Positions 51,388-62,955 of a DNA stretch of 64,000 nt are shown here, in pieces. A model generated the notes under the pieces. The model worked only from the letters and a program-made list of their open reading frames with translations, did not search any database and had not been told where the DNA came from. The stretch covers positions 34,496,126-34,560,125 of the forward strand of contig CM019709.1 of NCBI GenBank assembly GCA_009760885.1. Reading direction: 5' to 3'. Both the position numbers and the translations under genes were made by a program. Each line of letters begins with the position of its first letter. The first letter of the stretch is position 1. The stretch comes from Achatina immaculata (taxonomy: Eukaryota > Mollusca > Gastropoda > Stylommatophora > Achatinidae).

Positions 51388-51412
51388 CTTCTTCTTCTTC
51401 TTCTTCTTCTTC
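51388..51412. repeat. (TTC)n microsatellite
   Basis: CTTCTTCTTCTTCTTCTTCT; may be the (GAA)n tail of an unrecognised minus-strand repeat. Confidence 0.85.
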
Positions 51413-51462
51413 GTACGCCTTGTATGTTTATATCTGCAGTCTTGTCTCTTGGATAAATTTCA

Positions 51463-52200
51463 TTGTTGTTGTTGTTGTTGTTGTTGTTGTAATTCATGTA
51501 TGGAACCGTAGAGCTTACCTTCTATGGTGGTTTCACTGGGCTAGCAATTACTTCTAAGTGTCTCGTAATTGGTGCAGTTTTGGAGGATATGTTCCACTGT
51601 TTGGGGGGCACATGTACAAAGAGTAGTAAACTTTAAACTTGGTATACATATGATTTCGGAGTCGGCTGTGTCCTATTCAGAGATGGAAAATGGTGACTTG
51701 TTCCTTTCTGTTTAGCACGTGATAGTCATCATGTGGTGGTGTTTGTGGCTTCCTGTAGGTTTTTAATCATGTTTTTATTCTGATTATAGGTGATCGGTAT
51801 GTCTGGTTGCTCCATTTCAGTGCCCTCTTTGGCCAGATGGTCAGCTTTCTCAGTGCTGGTATCCCACAGTGGGAAGGAATCCACTGCAAAGTGACTCCAT
51901 GTTGTAAGCCAATTTTTGACAAGGCATCCTTAAGGTCTGGTAGTTTGTTGTGCTGAAGAGCTTCCAGTACTGACCTTGCATCTATGAGAATTACTATGGG
52001 GCTTGCATCAGTTCTGGAGACCTTACATTATAAAAGAACACTCTTTCCAGGCAGAGTGACAAAATATCATTCAGATTTTGGGACGTGGGATAGGGGGTGA
52101 TAGCTTTTCAGCATCCCCTCATGTGGGGCCGTAATAAATGACGTCTGCATAGCTAACACACTCAGATAGGAAATCTCTGCTGGTCATAATCATCACGTAT
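51463..52200 (-). mobile_element. LINE with RNase H domain, C-terminal remnant, (CAA)n tail
   Basis: The minus strand reads SRTDASPIVILIDARSVLEA, LQHNKLPDLKDALSKIGLQH and GVTLQWIPSHCGIPALRK. These are RNase H blocks: an IDAR in place of the usual DSRS catalytic Asp motif, and WIPSHCGI as the His motif. Then follow YHVLNRKEQVTIFHL and CTCAPQTVEHILQNCTNYET, the Cys/His-bearing tail seen in Jockey/R1/I-type LINEs. A (CAA)n tail follows at 51464-51491. Several stops. This is a different LINE class from the RTE-like families. Confidence 0.7.
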
Positions 52201-52339
52201 GCAACATACAATCATTAACAGAAGTATCTTTTATGAAGCTCTGTCGATCAATCACTCACTCAATCAATCATTCAATCAATGCGCGCTTACTTCTATGTCA
52301 CTACATACTGTGTATGGTGCACCGTTGGAATGTTTACAA

Positions 52340-52800
<461 letters not shown>

Positions 52801-52854
52801 AAAGTGTAATTAAAAACGAATGTTTCTGGAGTCTCGGTTAGGGATAACCGTGAA

Positions 52855-52886
52855 GCAAAGAAAGAAAGAAAGAAAGAAAGAAAGAA
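52855..52886. repeat. (GAAA)n microsatellite
   Basis: AAAGAAAGAAAGAAAG tetranucleotide tract. Confidence 0.95.
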
Positions 52887-53324
52887 ATTGATCTAAGGTC
52901 TGGTGCCTCGCACATTCAGCTTGGTTTCGTCTAGAACGTTCAGTGGAGGATAAAGTTAACGATTACATTGTCGGCCCACATAAATCAACTGGACATTTTA
53001 TAGCCAGCTTTTCCTCTCCCTCCCTCTCTCTCTCCCTCTCTCTTCCTCTCTCTCTCCCATAACGAGTTCGAGACTGTTGAAAGAGAAATGTATGTATAAA
53101 GACATACAGAGCATTGGTAAACATACGCAGTGGATTGCATGCGAGTGTACACTGAACGAAAGTAAGATGGCCACAAAGTCAGACAGGCAATCAGGCAGAC
53201 AGGCAGGCAGGCAAGCATAAAGAAAGGCCGTCAGTGATTAAACAGCAGCAGGCAATGCAGCGGTCAAGCAGAAAAAAATATCCGACAGGGAGATAGAAAA
53301 GAACACATAGACCGGAAGGCATGC

Positions 53325-53484
53325 AAGGAGAGAGAGAGGAAGAGAGAGAGAGAGAAAAGAGAAATAGAGAGAGAGAAAGAAAGAGAGAGAGAAAGAGAGA
53401 GAAATAGAGAGAGACAGAGAGAGAAAGAGAGAGAAAGAGAGAGAGAAAGAGAGAGAAAAATAGAGAGAAAGAGAGAGAAAAAAG

Positions 53485-53515
<31 letters not shown>

Positions 53516-53639
53516 GAAAGAGAGCGAGAGAGAGAGAGAAAGAGCAATGGGCAGACAGATAGATAGACATAGGCATACAAACAAACGGACAAATAGGCAG
53601 GCAGATAGATAGAAAAGAGGGATAGATGGTCGAAGAAGC

Positions 53640-53702
<63 letters not shown>
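53325..53702. repeat. (GA)n/GAAA-rich tract followed by (GATA)n
   Basis: GAGAGAAAGAGAGAGAAAGA to 53551, then CAGATAGATAGACA and (GATA)n from 53639. Low-complexity Leu/Ser/Phe frames on the minus strand are artefacts. Confidence 0.95.
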
Positions 53703-53704
53703 TT

Positions 53705-54240
53705 TAACATCCAGGGAACCCGCGTGTATACAGACTGTTGCATCTTTAATCAATAAATTCCTTTATTCTTCTATGCGATCAGCCACTTACTGAGATTTGC
53801 CAATTAGCTGCTACATGCCCAACAATACGCCGTGTCCAGCACTTTGTATTATTACAGAAAGCACTGCAGTTTTTTTGTACATTTATTAGCAGCAAACTTG
53901 ACAATGGAAATCTGCACAAAAGGCAAGCTGGGAACATCAAATGGAGGTCTCAATCTACGTCATGTCCGCTGCACGTTGCGTTTTTAATATGTGATTTCAA
54001 AGCGAATCTGGATAGCTTGTGCTGAAACTTTTAGGTGCGTTGTCTTTCTCTTAACTCTGTGTTTCTCTGCGTGGTTTTGATTACTTTCACTGAAATTTTT
54101 CCACAGTTTTGTTTTCGTACCTTTTGTTTTTATTCATGAATTCGACTCCCTCTAGAGTGCATTTGGATTAATATGTTGCTGAAGCGTTTTTTTTTTTTTT
54201 CACTATTTTCTGAGGCCGATATTCCAAAGAATAGCTTCAT
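53705..54240. other. No gene recognised
   Basis: Unclassified sequence with one T-run at 54189. No repeat relative or coding feature found. Confidence 0.4.
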
Positions 54241-54249
54241 GTTCTACAG

Positions 54250-54464
54250 CAGCGCCTCCAAAGTTTAACACTTTTTTTTAAAATCTGGTTCCAGGAGCCC
54301 TGCCTACGCCCGTGAAGCTAATAATAGTCCACCGCGGTTCTCCGACGCTCCTCTGCTAACCTGTTTTGAATGCAGTCTTCACAAACTCATAGAGTTTTAC
54401 TAATCTAGATGTGCTACACAAACTTCCATTTGACCCTCCTCGAACTCCAGTTTGGAAACCACTG
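54250..54464. mobile_element. Possible short hAT-like element
   Basis: The right end GTTTGGAAACCACTG is followed by TTCTAAAT (54465-54472), the same octamer that flanks the hAT-like element at 19.3 kb. The left end CAGCGCCTCCAAAGTTTAAC at 54250 is preceded by TTCTACAG, a 5-6/8 match. Termini are imperfectly inverted. Plausible but weak. Confidence 0.35.
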
Positions 54465-54704
54465 TTCTAAATAACGCCCAGCCCTCATTAGTCCTTTCCC
54501 TAACATATACATAACAATTATTAGACAAGGAGTTGACGTAACAAAGATATTTTATTACTAATTATATATTTGAAGCGCTGTATAAATTCTCATCATAAAT
54601 ATAACTTTAAATCTTAAAACAGCAGGGTGAATTTAACATCTACACGACAGTCTAAAATAGGCAACTGAACTTGTAAACACAATTAATATTCATTCTTTCG
54701 TTCA

Positions 54705-55388
54705 TTTGCATGTCCCCTGCGGAACTTTGCCTCCCTAACAGCACTCCTGTAGGCCTCTCTGTTGTGAGCAAGATGACCTGCCGCTGATGCATCCATTTGC
54801 AGATCATCAACGATGTCTTGCAGCTATCTTCGTTTTGGTCTTCCTCTCTTTCTTTTTCTCATTATGTACCCTTCCAAGACGGTCTTCTCTAGATAATCAT
54901 GACGTTTAATGTGTCCAAAATATTTAAGCTTTCTCTCTTTAATCCTCTTTACTAGCCAGCCTTCTTCAACATTAAGTTCTTGTAGTATGGATATATTTGT
55001 TCTTTTTTGTGTCCATGATATTTGGAGAACTCTTCTGTAGCATTTACATTCAAAGGCATTTATGTGTTTCTCAGCTGTTTTGTTAAGTGTCCAGGTCTCA
55101 CAGGCATATGTTGCGTTGGGAAAGATACATGGCCTTAAAAATTTTATTAGTGTGGTTCTGTCTGCTCCTCTCCACAGATTCTTTATTTGTTTTACTTTCC
55201 GAAGAGTGATAGATGTCCTCCTTTTAATTTCCCTCATTGTATCTCCATTATTAGTTAGTAGTGATCCAAGATATTAAAAACTCTCCACTTCTTCCAGTTT
55301 TTTCTCATTGATACATATATCAGCTGCCGTGTTTGTTTTGTCAGTTGTCATCAATTTAGTTTTCATTGCATTAAGATAGAGATTAATA
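54705..55388 (-). mobile_element. Family A LINE, longest uninterrupted copy
   Basis: The minus strand runs from INLYLNAMKTKLMTTDKT (just downstream of motif C) through KKLEEVESF (stop for Glu/Tyr), MREIKRRTSITLRKVKQIKN, LWRGADRTTLIKFLRPCIFP, CETWTLNKTAEKHINAFECK, SWTQKRTNISILQELNVEEG, GHIKRHDYLEKTVLEGYIMR and KRKRGRPKRR (stop), to REAKFRRGHAN. Two stops. This is the best template for the family A C-terminus. The 3' end at 54705 lacks a long TGAC tail (CATTCTTTCGTTC instead). Confidence 0.9.
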
Positions 55389-55524
55389 TATACAGTGTAA
55401 TTTACACTGACCACCAGTCACCAGTGAAAACTACCAGATTCTTGAGAAGTTCTTATCTGTTCTTGGGGGGGGGATGCTTAAAAGAATGTTCGCAGGAGAA
55501 GCAGAAATGGAGACGTTCAGTACT

Positions 55525-55672
55525 TTTATATGTTCAGAATTCCAGTACTTTTATACATACAGAACTTCAGTACTTTTATATATTCAGAACTTCATTACTT
55601 TTATGTATCCGGAACATCAGTGCTTTTGTATATTCAGAACCTCAGTACTTTTATATATCCAGAACCTTTGCA
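55525..55672. repeat. About 25-bp minisatellite, 6 units
   Basis: CAGTACTTTTATATATTCAG plus AACTT units; the frame reads YIQN-F-TF repeats. Artefact. Confidence 0.9.
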
Positions 55673-55879
55673 AGCCTATTTTACGCCCTAAACACACAAA
55701 ACCAAACTGCATAAAATTGAGCCCTCAAAGGTCAATGCTGTGCGCTTCTGAGATCGGGATCCTGATCGTGTGCGTAGTTTAGATAATACTGGCCTTGAAA
55801 ACGATATTTCAAACATTGCAGACAGGAGAGCTCCACAGACTGCCGCAGTGCTACGGCCACAGCTACATTTTAGGGGACC

Positions 55880-56335
55880 GAAAGTCTTCATGTAATAACC
55901 GAAAGTCAGTGAAGTGGGTCTTTATGTAATAACCGAAAGTCAATAGATGGCTATTAAAATGAAGTCTTTATGTAAGGACCGAAAGTCAATGAAATGAGTC
56001 TTCATGTTAGGACCGAAAGTCAGTGAAGTGGGTCTTCATGTAAAATTTAGGTCGTCACGTAAGGACCGAAAGTCGATAAAGTAGGTCTTCATGTAAGGAC
56101 CGAAAGTCGATAAAATAAGTCTTCATGTAAGGACCGAAAGTCGATAAAGTAGATCTTCATGTAAGGACGGAAAGTCAATGAAACAGGTCTTCATGTGAGG
56201 ACTGAAAGTCAGTGGAGTGGGTCTTAACGACAGAAAGTCACTGAAGCTGGTCTTCATGTAAGAAGTAGGTCTTCATGTAAGGACCAAAACCCGACGAAGT
56301 AGGTCTTCATGTAAGGACCGACACCTTTATTATAC
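55880..56335. repeat. About 34-bp minisatellite, 13 units
   Basis: GTCTTCATGTAAGGACCGAA then AGTCGATAAAGTAG, with AGTCAATGAA and AGTCAGTGAAGTGG variants. Confidence 0.95.
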
Positions 56336-56339
56336 AGTG

Positions 56340-56900
56340 TGTTGCAAAAAAAAAAAAAAAGTTCATATGCTGTTTCAGGAGGTCACTCTAGGAAAACACA
56401 TGCAGTTACATGCAGAACGTGTCTGTTATTTTGTAGAGAAATTCCTTTCTCTCAAAGTTTTAGACACCCATCGTGAGCGCCCCCTTCGCTGGTGACACGG
56501 CACGTTTATGAGCTGCAAACGAGCTCCTCACAGGTTTTGTACAGCCTGCCTGGTGTAACAAATTGCCATGACGCCCCGTGATTCGCTGCTTCTGAATGTT
56601 CATTATTCTGTAGAAGTTTGGGGGTATGTAAACACTGCCATTAATTAACCCCCCCCCCCCTTCCCCATAAGAACAACTCACAATGTCTGGGATCTACAGA
56701 TACACAGTCTCCGGGGAAAGTATAAAGGAGCTTTCCGAACACCCTGTAGTTGACAGTAGCTTTGGAAGCTGTTAACTGACCAAGTCCCCCCCTCCCCCCA
56801 AAAAAAAATGTCGCTCAAATTAACGAGAACTGGAACCGAATCATAAATGTTTCCCAAAACACCAAACCAAATATATATAAGACACCGATTAGACCAGTTG
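56340..56900. other. No gene recognised
   Basis: Contains an A-run (56347), a C-run (56649) and GGAGGTCACTCTAGGAAAAC. No repeat relative or domain was found. Confidence 0.35.
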
Positions 56901-56904
56901 TACT

Positions 56905-57362
56905 ATACGGGCCAGAAAACATGAAGGACAACTAAACAAGAATAAAACCAAATACAAACACTTGAGAACAGAATGTTGAGAGGAACGTATGGACCGGTAA
57001 GAGACTCTATAACACAACAATGGAAGATAAGAAATAACAAAGACATCTACACATTGTTTTAACTCTCAGCTTATATCAGCCGTTATGAAGAACAACGGAC
57101 TGGGATGGCTCGGGCATTTAGAGAGAATGGAGAAGGGTAAACAAACAAATATGGCCTAGATAGACGTGATGAACGGGGGGGGGACAGGCCAGGAGGTAGA
57201 CCTGGACAAAGATGGCGAGACAACCTGGAAGGATATATACACGTTCTTGGAGCAGACAACTAGTGGGGGGGGGGCAGATCAAGAACAGAGGAGGAATAAA
57301 GGCGGTGTCTTGCCTGAAGCAATGACCCTCAGTGGCTCTGAAAGCTGTGGAGTTTTTCAGCT
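56905..57362 (+). mobile_element. Family E LINE C-terminus, leading into giant (GAA)n
   Basis: The plus strand reads VVLYGPENMK, then in broken frames EQQRTGMARAF, RPGGRPGQRWRDNLEGYIHV, LGADN, and EAMTLSGSESCGVFQLL before (GAA)n. YGxE, the GRPGQRW block and the tail position mark it as the end of an RTE-like LINE. Two G-runs (57175, 57264) disrupt it. Confidence 0.7.
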
Positions 57363-57985
57363 GCTAGAAGAAGAAGAAGAAGAAGAAAAAGAAGAAGAAG
57401 AAGAAGAAAAAGAAGAAGAAAAAGAAGAAGAAGAAGAAGAAAAAAGAAGAAGAAGAAAAAGAAGAAGAAGAAGAAGAAGAAGAAGAAGAAGAAAGAATAA
57501 GAAGAAGAAAAAAGAAGAAGAAGAAGAAGAAGAAAAAGAAGAAGAAAAGAAGAAGAAGAGAAGAAAAAGAAGAAGAAAGAAGAAGAGAAAAGAAGAAGAA
57601 GAAGAAAGAAAAAAAAGAAAAGAAGAAAAGAAGAAAAAAAGAAGAAGAGAAAAGAGAAGAAGAAAAGAAAAGAAGAAGAAAAAAAGAAGAAGAAAAAAAG
57701 AAAAGAAGAAGAAAGAAGAAGAAGAAAAAGAAGAAGAGAAGAAGAAGAAGAAGAAAAAGAAGAAGAAGAAGAAGAAAAGAAAAGAAGAAGAAGAAGAAGA
57801 AGAAAAGAAAAGAAGAAGAAAAAGAAGAAGAAAAAGAAAAGAAGAAGAAAAGAAGAAGAAAAAGAGAAGAAAAAGAAGAGAAGAAAAAGAAGAAGAAAAA
57901 GAAGAAGAAAAAGAAGAAGAAAAAGAAGAAGAAGAAGAAAAAGAAGAAGAAGAAGAAGAAAAAGAAGAACAAGAAGAAGAAGAAT
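57363..57985. repeat. Second giant (GAA)n tract, about 620 bp
   Basis: Pure purine GAA/AAAGAA sequence starting at the family E 3' end. Similar in size and texture to 18.42-19.04 kb but attached to a different repeat family. Frames of 250-275 codons through it (EEEKEEEK, FFFLLLFF) are artefacts. Confidence 0.95.
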
Positions 57986-57989
57986 TGAA

Positions 57990-58380
57990 CTAGCACATAA
58001 ACGGCAAAGATAGGCAACATTAAAAATCTAGGCAGCGCTTTACAAGACACATACACATACAGACCCGCATAAAGAAAGCACACCACGTGCGATGTGTTCC
58101 AGATTCCGTGCTTCAAATAACGAGCATTTCGCCAAGGGCGCTCATGACATTCATCTGGTTCATTAGCTGTTCTCCAGCACGGTTAACGACATCTGTTTAA
58201 CTGGTTTCGTGCACGTATCTATCTCCGCTATAACCACGACGTAGATACAGCGGCTATAGAATTTAAAATTCGATAACTTATTTTTACCTAAAACAGAATC
58301 AGGACTGATTGGGTAACTGAACCAATAAAGGAGAGACAGCCAAAAGTATATGTTACAGTTCTACCGAAAAATAACAGATA
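57990..58380. other. No gene recognised
   Basis: Unclassified spacer between the GAA tract and the next Repeat P copy. Confidence 0.4.
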
Positions 58381-58384
58381 GAAA

Positions 58385-58990
58385 TATCTTCTTCTTCTTC
58401 TTCATCTTCTTCTTCTTCTTCTTCTTCTTCTTCAATTCCCCTATGGAACTGCGATCTGGTGTTCTTTGCAGCCGATGCTATGCCTCAACACCTTCAAAGA
58501 CCTTCATGTCGGATTGGGAGCGGGTCATAGCAGCTATTTTTTTCAGTCCCTCAGTGCGGCTAAAATGCAGAAAAAAAGGGAGCGGGAATGTGTAATACTT
58601 CTTTAGCTGACTCCATCACCATGAGGACTATGACGATCAATGCCCCGGTTAGCCAGGATAGGCCTGTTATCGGGGGGATACCAAAGAGGAGGTGGTGCAG
58701 GGCCTCGGCCATCTATGGTCGGCCAAGTCTGACTCTAGCAAGCCATCTATGGTCCGCCAAGTTTGACTCTAGCAAGCCATCTATGGTCCACCAAGCCTGA
58801 CTCTAGCAAGCCATCTATGGGTCGCCAAGCCTGATTCTAACAAGCCATCTATGGGTCTCCAAGCCTGATTCTAGCAAGCCATCTATGGGTCGCCAAGCCT
58901 GACTCTAGCAAGCTATCTATGGGTCACCAAGCCTGATTCTAGCAAGACATCTATGGGTCACCAAGCCTGATTCTAGCAAGCCATCTATGG
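58385..58990 (-). mobile_element. Repeat P copy with (GAA)n tail and an internal 34-bp expansion
   Basis: A (TTC)n at 58388-58432 (the minus-strand GAA tail) is followed by AACTGCGATCTGGTGTTCTT, TGCAGCCGATGCTATGCCTC, GGGAGCGGGTCATAGCAGC and CAATACTTCTTTAGCTGACT. From 58705 the GCCATCTATGG(G/T)(T/C)CGCCAAG, CCTGATTCTAGCAA segment is repeated about 8 times at 34 bp. Other Repeat P copies have this segment once, so the array arose within this copy. Confidence 0.9.
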
Positions 58991-59136
58991 GTCGCCGATT
59001 GGCGAAAAAAACATGGACAGCGTTCCCCCCCCCCCCCCCCCCCCTCCAGAACAGAAAGATAAAATAACTATCATTTTTGTAAAACTGCGCCATACACTAT
59101 ATTCTTCATCGAACTCCAGTCTACTAGAACCAGTTC

Positions 59137-59141
59137 TACCG

Positions 59142-59176
<35 letters not shown>
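59137..59176. repeat. (CAT)n microsatellite
   Basis: CATCATCAT over 38 bp. Likely a LINE tail, but no adjacent LINE end was recognised. Confidence 0.9.
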
Positions 59177-59384
59177 GGCAGTAAATGATCCGATACTGTA
59201 GCTAACCTTTCATGTGGAGATGGCACAAAATGATAATGAACTGAACCAATTGACGCAGGGTCCAAAACTACCACGAACTGAACTGAACGAAGAAACTTTA
59301 TGTCTAAAACATTTATGCAGCATTTCTCATTAGGTTAATAAAACTTAATTAGACACATTTTTTTTTCTTCTTAAGAAATTCAGA

Positions 59385-59575
59385 ATGATTAAGTTAGAAA
59401 AACTCACAGAACAAGGAGTGATCAATTCAGAAAAAAAAAAATCACAGAACAAAGAACAATTGTGTCAGAAAAAAAATAACAGAACAACGAATAATTAAGT
59501 CAGAAAAAAATCACAGAAGAACGAATGATTAAGTCAGAAAAACTCACAGAACAGCGAATGATTAAGTCACATACA
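59385..59575. repeat. About 37-bp minisatellite, 5 units
   Basis: GATTAAGTCAGAAAAACTCA plus CAGAACAACGAAT units with A-run variants. Confidence 0.9.
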
Positions 59576-59751
59576 ATAACTTTCCGAAATTTTGAAGATG
59601 TTCTAGTGCACGTGTCAATTAATTATTGGAGAAGAATCAGATTAATGTAATCATAATTAGGAAAATGCCTTAAATGTTACAAGAATGAACCAAAATGATT
59701 AGAAGAAAAGACAAAGAGAAGCAAAGAGAAAAATGCACAGAAGAAAAAAGT

Positions 59752-59972
<221 letters not shown>

Positions 59973-60050
59973 CTCTTTTTCTCAAAAGGTTAAAAAGTTG
60001 GTACTCATGCCTGTATGATATTCTGTATATCATACTGATATGATATTCAC
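59973..60050 (-). mobile_element. L2-like LINE 3' end scrap
   Basis: CTCAAAAGGTTAAAAAGTTG, GTACTCATGCCTGTATGATA, TTCTG matches the decayed complement of the L2-like 3' end (CAGAATGTCAGACAGGCCTG, CCCAATTCTTAACCC). Confidence 0.55.
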
Positions 60051-60075
60051 GTAGCGAACATCAGAGAAAGAGAGA

Positions 60076-60625
60076 ATGAATGAATGAATGAATGAATGAA
60101 TGAATGAATGAATGAATGAAGCCCCGTCTTACATTTTGCCCTTTATCACTCCATCTTTCATTCTTCCCACACGCTCGATTTAATACAATTTACAAAGTGG
60201 ATGGAAAAAAAATGTCTTAGAATGCAAAGTGAAACTATTACATTCACAATGAATTACTTTAGAGGTAACAAATCTAACAAGACAGCGCTCATGTGTACAC
60301 ACACATATACAAATAAATTTTCAATATAGTTTTTGAAACATCACGTTCTTTCACATTCATTAAGATAATTTCTGACAAGCTACGTTTAGAGCTGTGCTCT
60401 TTTAGAACAGAGCAGAACTCGGTTTTAGAACATGAAGCTGGCTGGTCGTGGGAGGCATATACTTACAGTCAAGTAAATATTGAAAAAAAAAAGGTTTGAG
60501 TTAAACGATGAAGTATCACTAATGGTAAGGGGAGGGAGCTCCAGGGCTATACCGCAGAGCATGCAAAGCTTTTCTTGAACAGATCATGACTGGGGTTTTA
60601 GAAAGAGGACAAGAGAGACCGGGGC
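60076..60625 (-). mobile_element. L2-like LINE, 3' UTR plus last codons, (ATTC)n tail
   Basis: The tail is GAATGAATGAAT at 60076-60120. Next comes ATTTTGCCCTTTATCACTCC and a UTR of about 300 bp. At 60500-60610 the minus strand reads KPQS, SVQEKLCMLCGIALELPPLT, matching the LTFKEKLYLF, LEYPSIL region at 41.4 kb. A more diverged copy. Confidence 0.65.
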
Positions 60626-60639
60626 GGGGTGGGGGGGGG

Positions 60640-61600
60640 GAATCTATGCTGAATACTCAAGACGAAAATATAATAACAATAACAGAAAATAGCAAATAAG
60701 AAGATTTAGCAGAAAAAAATTTGTGACAGAACACGGCACATGATGATTGCTGTTTTTTTTTTAAACGAAACTGAATGTTACGCACAATAAGCTGACAAAA
60801 CAAAATATTAATTAAGTGAATATATTTACCTGTCAGGTGACTAGCTTCACATCACGGGAAAATCAACTTCTCTTGGTGGGTTTTTATCACGGACGCCAGT
60901 CCACATCCATTTCCAAAACGATCAAAGAACGAGCAGATGTCTGTTAATCCAAACTGACTGCAAATATCATCCAAAATATCTGGGATATCATTCAACCTCG
61001 TCTGAGAAATCATCCAGAATGGGATAAATCTGACGAATATCCTCTCTCAAACAACACAGAATAATTCGGGAGAGGGGGGTGTATTATTCCCGACAAAGCT
61101 CTTTTTCAATTTCCGGGAACTACTTCAGCACAGCGCAACAACATCCTCCCAGAGTTAGCCTTTTAGAGAAGAACGGGGTTCTAACTGAAGTTTCTAGCAC
61201 GCGTGCATGAATACACCACTCAACGAACATCAATAAATTAGTCCGTGACTTCTTTTTAGAGGGGGTTAAAAAATTACCCCGCTATTCCGGTCTCTCCGCT
61301 GAACCCAAGTCCTCGTGTAGTCTTTCTATAGCCAAAAACGTAGAAAAAGTCATAGAATTTAACATTCTATACATATTTCATTGACATACAAAACTTGAAC
61401 CTAATTCTAAAATTTAAATGACTGAATCGATACATCTTAGGTCCATGAAATGAAAATTATTAATCTTAAATATCTCTTGGGGGATATCCTTTATTTGGAA
61501 TGTTGTTCTATATTCACATCCTATGTGAAAGTGGAGATACTACGCTGTCAGATGTTGTATGACGTTATGAAAAAGAAAAAAAATCAGTATTCTGTCAGTT
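60640..61600. other. No gene confirmed; unclassified sequence
   Basis: No repeat relative in the window. On the minus strand a short frame (about 61025-60855) reads MISQTRLNDIPDILDDICSQ and ends HQEKLIFP, and a GTAAAT donor-like site lies at 60823-60828. Too short and unsupported to call an exon. Confidence 0.3.
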
Positions 61601-61604
61601 CAAG

Positions 61605-61760
61605 GGACAAGGGGCTTCAGCAAGGGTTTTCCACAAACGCCTGTTCTTTGCCTTTTTTTTCCCGCTCTTGCCCGGGTGAGCCCTCTATTGCTCAACATCC
61701 TCTGTGTTGTTCTTCTCCATGTCTTCTTTGGTCTACCCTTACTTCTGTTCCCCTATGACG
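61605..61760 (-). mobile_element. Family B LINE 3' fragment
   Basis: The reverse complement reads GGGAACAGAAGTAAGGGTAG, ACCAAAGAAGACATGGAGAA, CAGAGGATGTTGAGCAATAG and GTTTGTGGAAAACCCTTGCT, aligned with 24.22-24.36 kb. The final CALGT and (AG)n are missing. Confidence 0.8.
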
Positions 61761-61875
61761 TAATTCTGTCAGTTACTAAGACAAACTGTCTTTCACAAAC
61801 AAAACAAAAAATGAAATTAAAAACTTGGAACCTCTCTGCGCTTCATAAACTTTCGGATTACGGGACAATCCAAAC

Positions 61876-61912
61876 AAACAAAACAAACAAACAAACAAAC
61901 AAACAAAACAAA
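61876..61912. repeat. (CAAA)n microsatellite
   Basis: AACAAACAAACAAACAAAC tract. Confidence 0.9.
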
Positions 61913-61924
61913 AAATGATTTAAA

Positions 61925-62605
61925 TTTCCTCAGTAAACCATAGCAACTTTGGATAAACATATATATACCATAGGACCTCTGGATAAATATATACACCATA
62001 GGAAAACTTTGGATAAACATATATACCATAGGAACTCTGGATAAATATATACACCATAGGAACTCTGTATAAATATATACACCACAGGACTCTGGATAAA
62101 TATATACACCATGGGAACTCTGTATACATATATACACCATAGGAACTTTGTATAAATATTTACAACATAGGAACTCTGTATAAATATATACACCATAGGA
62201 ACTCTGGATAAATATATACACCATAGTAACTCTGTATAAATATCTACACCATAGGAACTCTGTATAAATATATACACCATAGGAACTCTGTATAAATATA
62301 TACACCATAGGAACTTTGTATAAATATTTACAACATAGTAACTCTGTATAAATATCTACACCATAGGAACTCTGTATAAATATATACACCATGGGAACTC
62401 TGTATAAATATCTACACCATAGTAACTCTGTATAAATATCTACACCATAGGAACTCTGTATAAATATATACACCATAGTAACTCTGTATAAATATCTACA
62501 CCATGGGAACTCTGTATAAATATCTACACCATAGTAACTCTGTATAAATATCTACACCATAGGAACTCTGTATAATATATACACCATAGGAACTCTGGAT
62601 ATATA
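61925..62605. repeat. 28-bp minisatellite, about 24 units
   Basis: ACCATAGGAACTCTGTATAA plus ATATATAC repeats at 28 bp with GGATAA and TATCTAC variants. All minus frames are open with a 28-residue cycle (VYIFIQSSYGVDIYTELLWC). Not a gene. Confidence 0.95.
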
Positions 62606-62687
62606 TATATAAGGTAGAAACTATGGATAAGTTTACATACAGAATCAGAAAATATTCTTAATTTAACACAAACAAACATGAATAAAG

Positions 62688-62955
62688 TGACCCATGCTGG
62701 CGTCAGGGTTGTCGAACCATAAGTGATCAAGACCCTGTCCTTCCTCTCCGTCGGTACCCGCCAGTAACAGACCTCGCCCGGCTAGCAGGACAGAGATCAT
62801 CATAGTCCCCACGGTGGTGGAGTCTGCTAAGAAGTATTGCTTTTTAGCCCCACTTAGCACAGACACGATGCTGTACCTCAACATCTTCTCCGCATCAGTC
62901 GCAAACAACACTAGCTCGTAGTTCTAGGTAGACAGAAGAAGAAGAAGACAGAACA
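62688..62955 (+). mobile_element. Repeat P copy with short (GAA)n
   Basis: GCGTCAGGGTTGTCGAACCA, AAGACCCTGTCCTTCC, CCGGCTAGCAGGACAGAGAT, GTGGTGGAGTCTGCTAAGAA, ACGATGCTGTACCTCAACAT, CACTAGCTCGTAGTTCTAGG, then GAAGAAGAAGA. Confidence 0.85.

Noticed and set aside
57166..58116. Frames of 250-275 codons with poly-Glu/Lys or poly-Phe
   Set aside because: Same artefact from the second GAA tract. The first 60 residues derive from a LINE 3' end.
60823..61030. Host exon reading MISQTRLNDIPDILDDICSQ
   Set aside because: Short, bounded by stops, and the donor-like GTAAAT lies after the stop codon. No independent support.
61817..62476. 219-codon Tyr/Ile-rich frame
   Set aside because: Encoded by a 28-bp minisatellite open in all minus frames.
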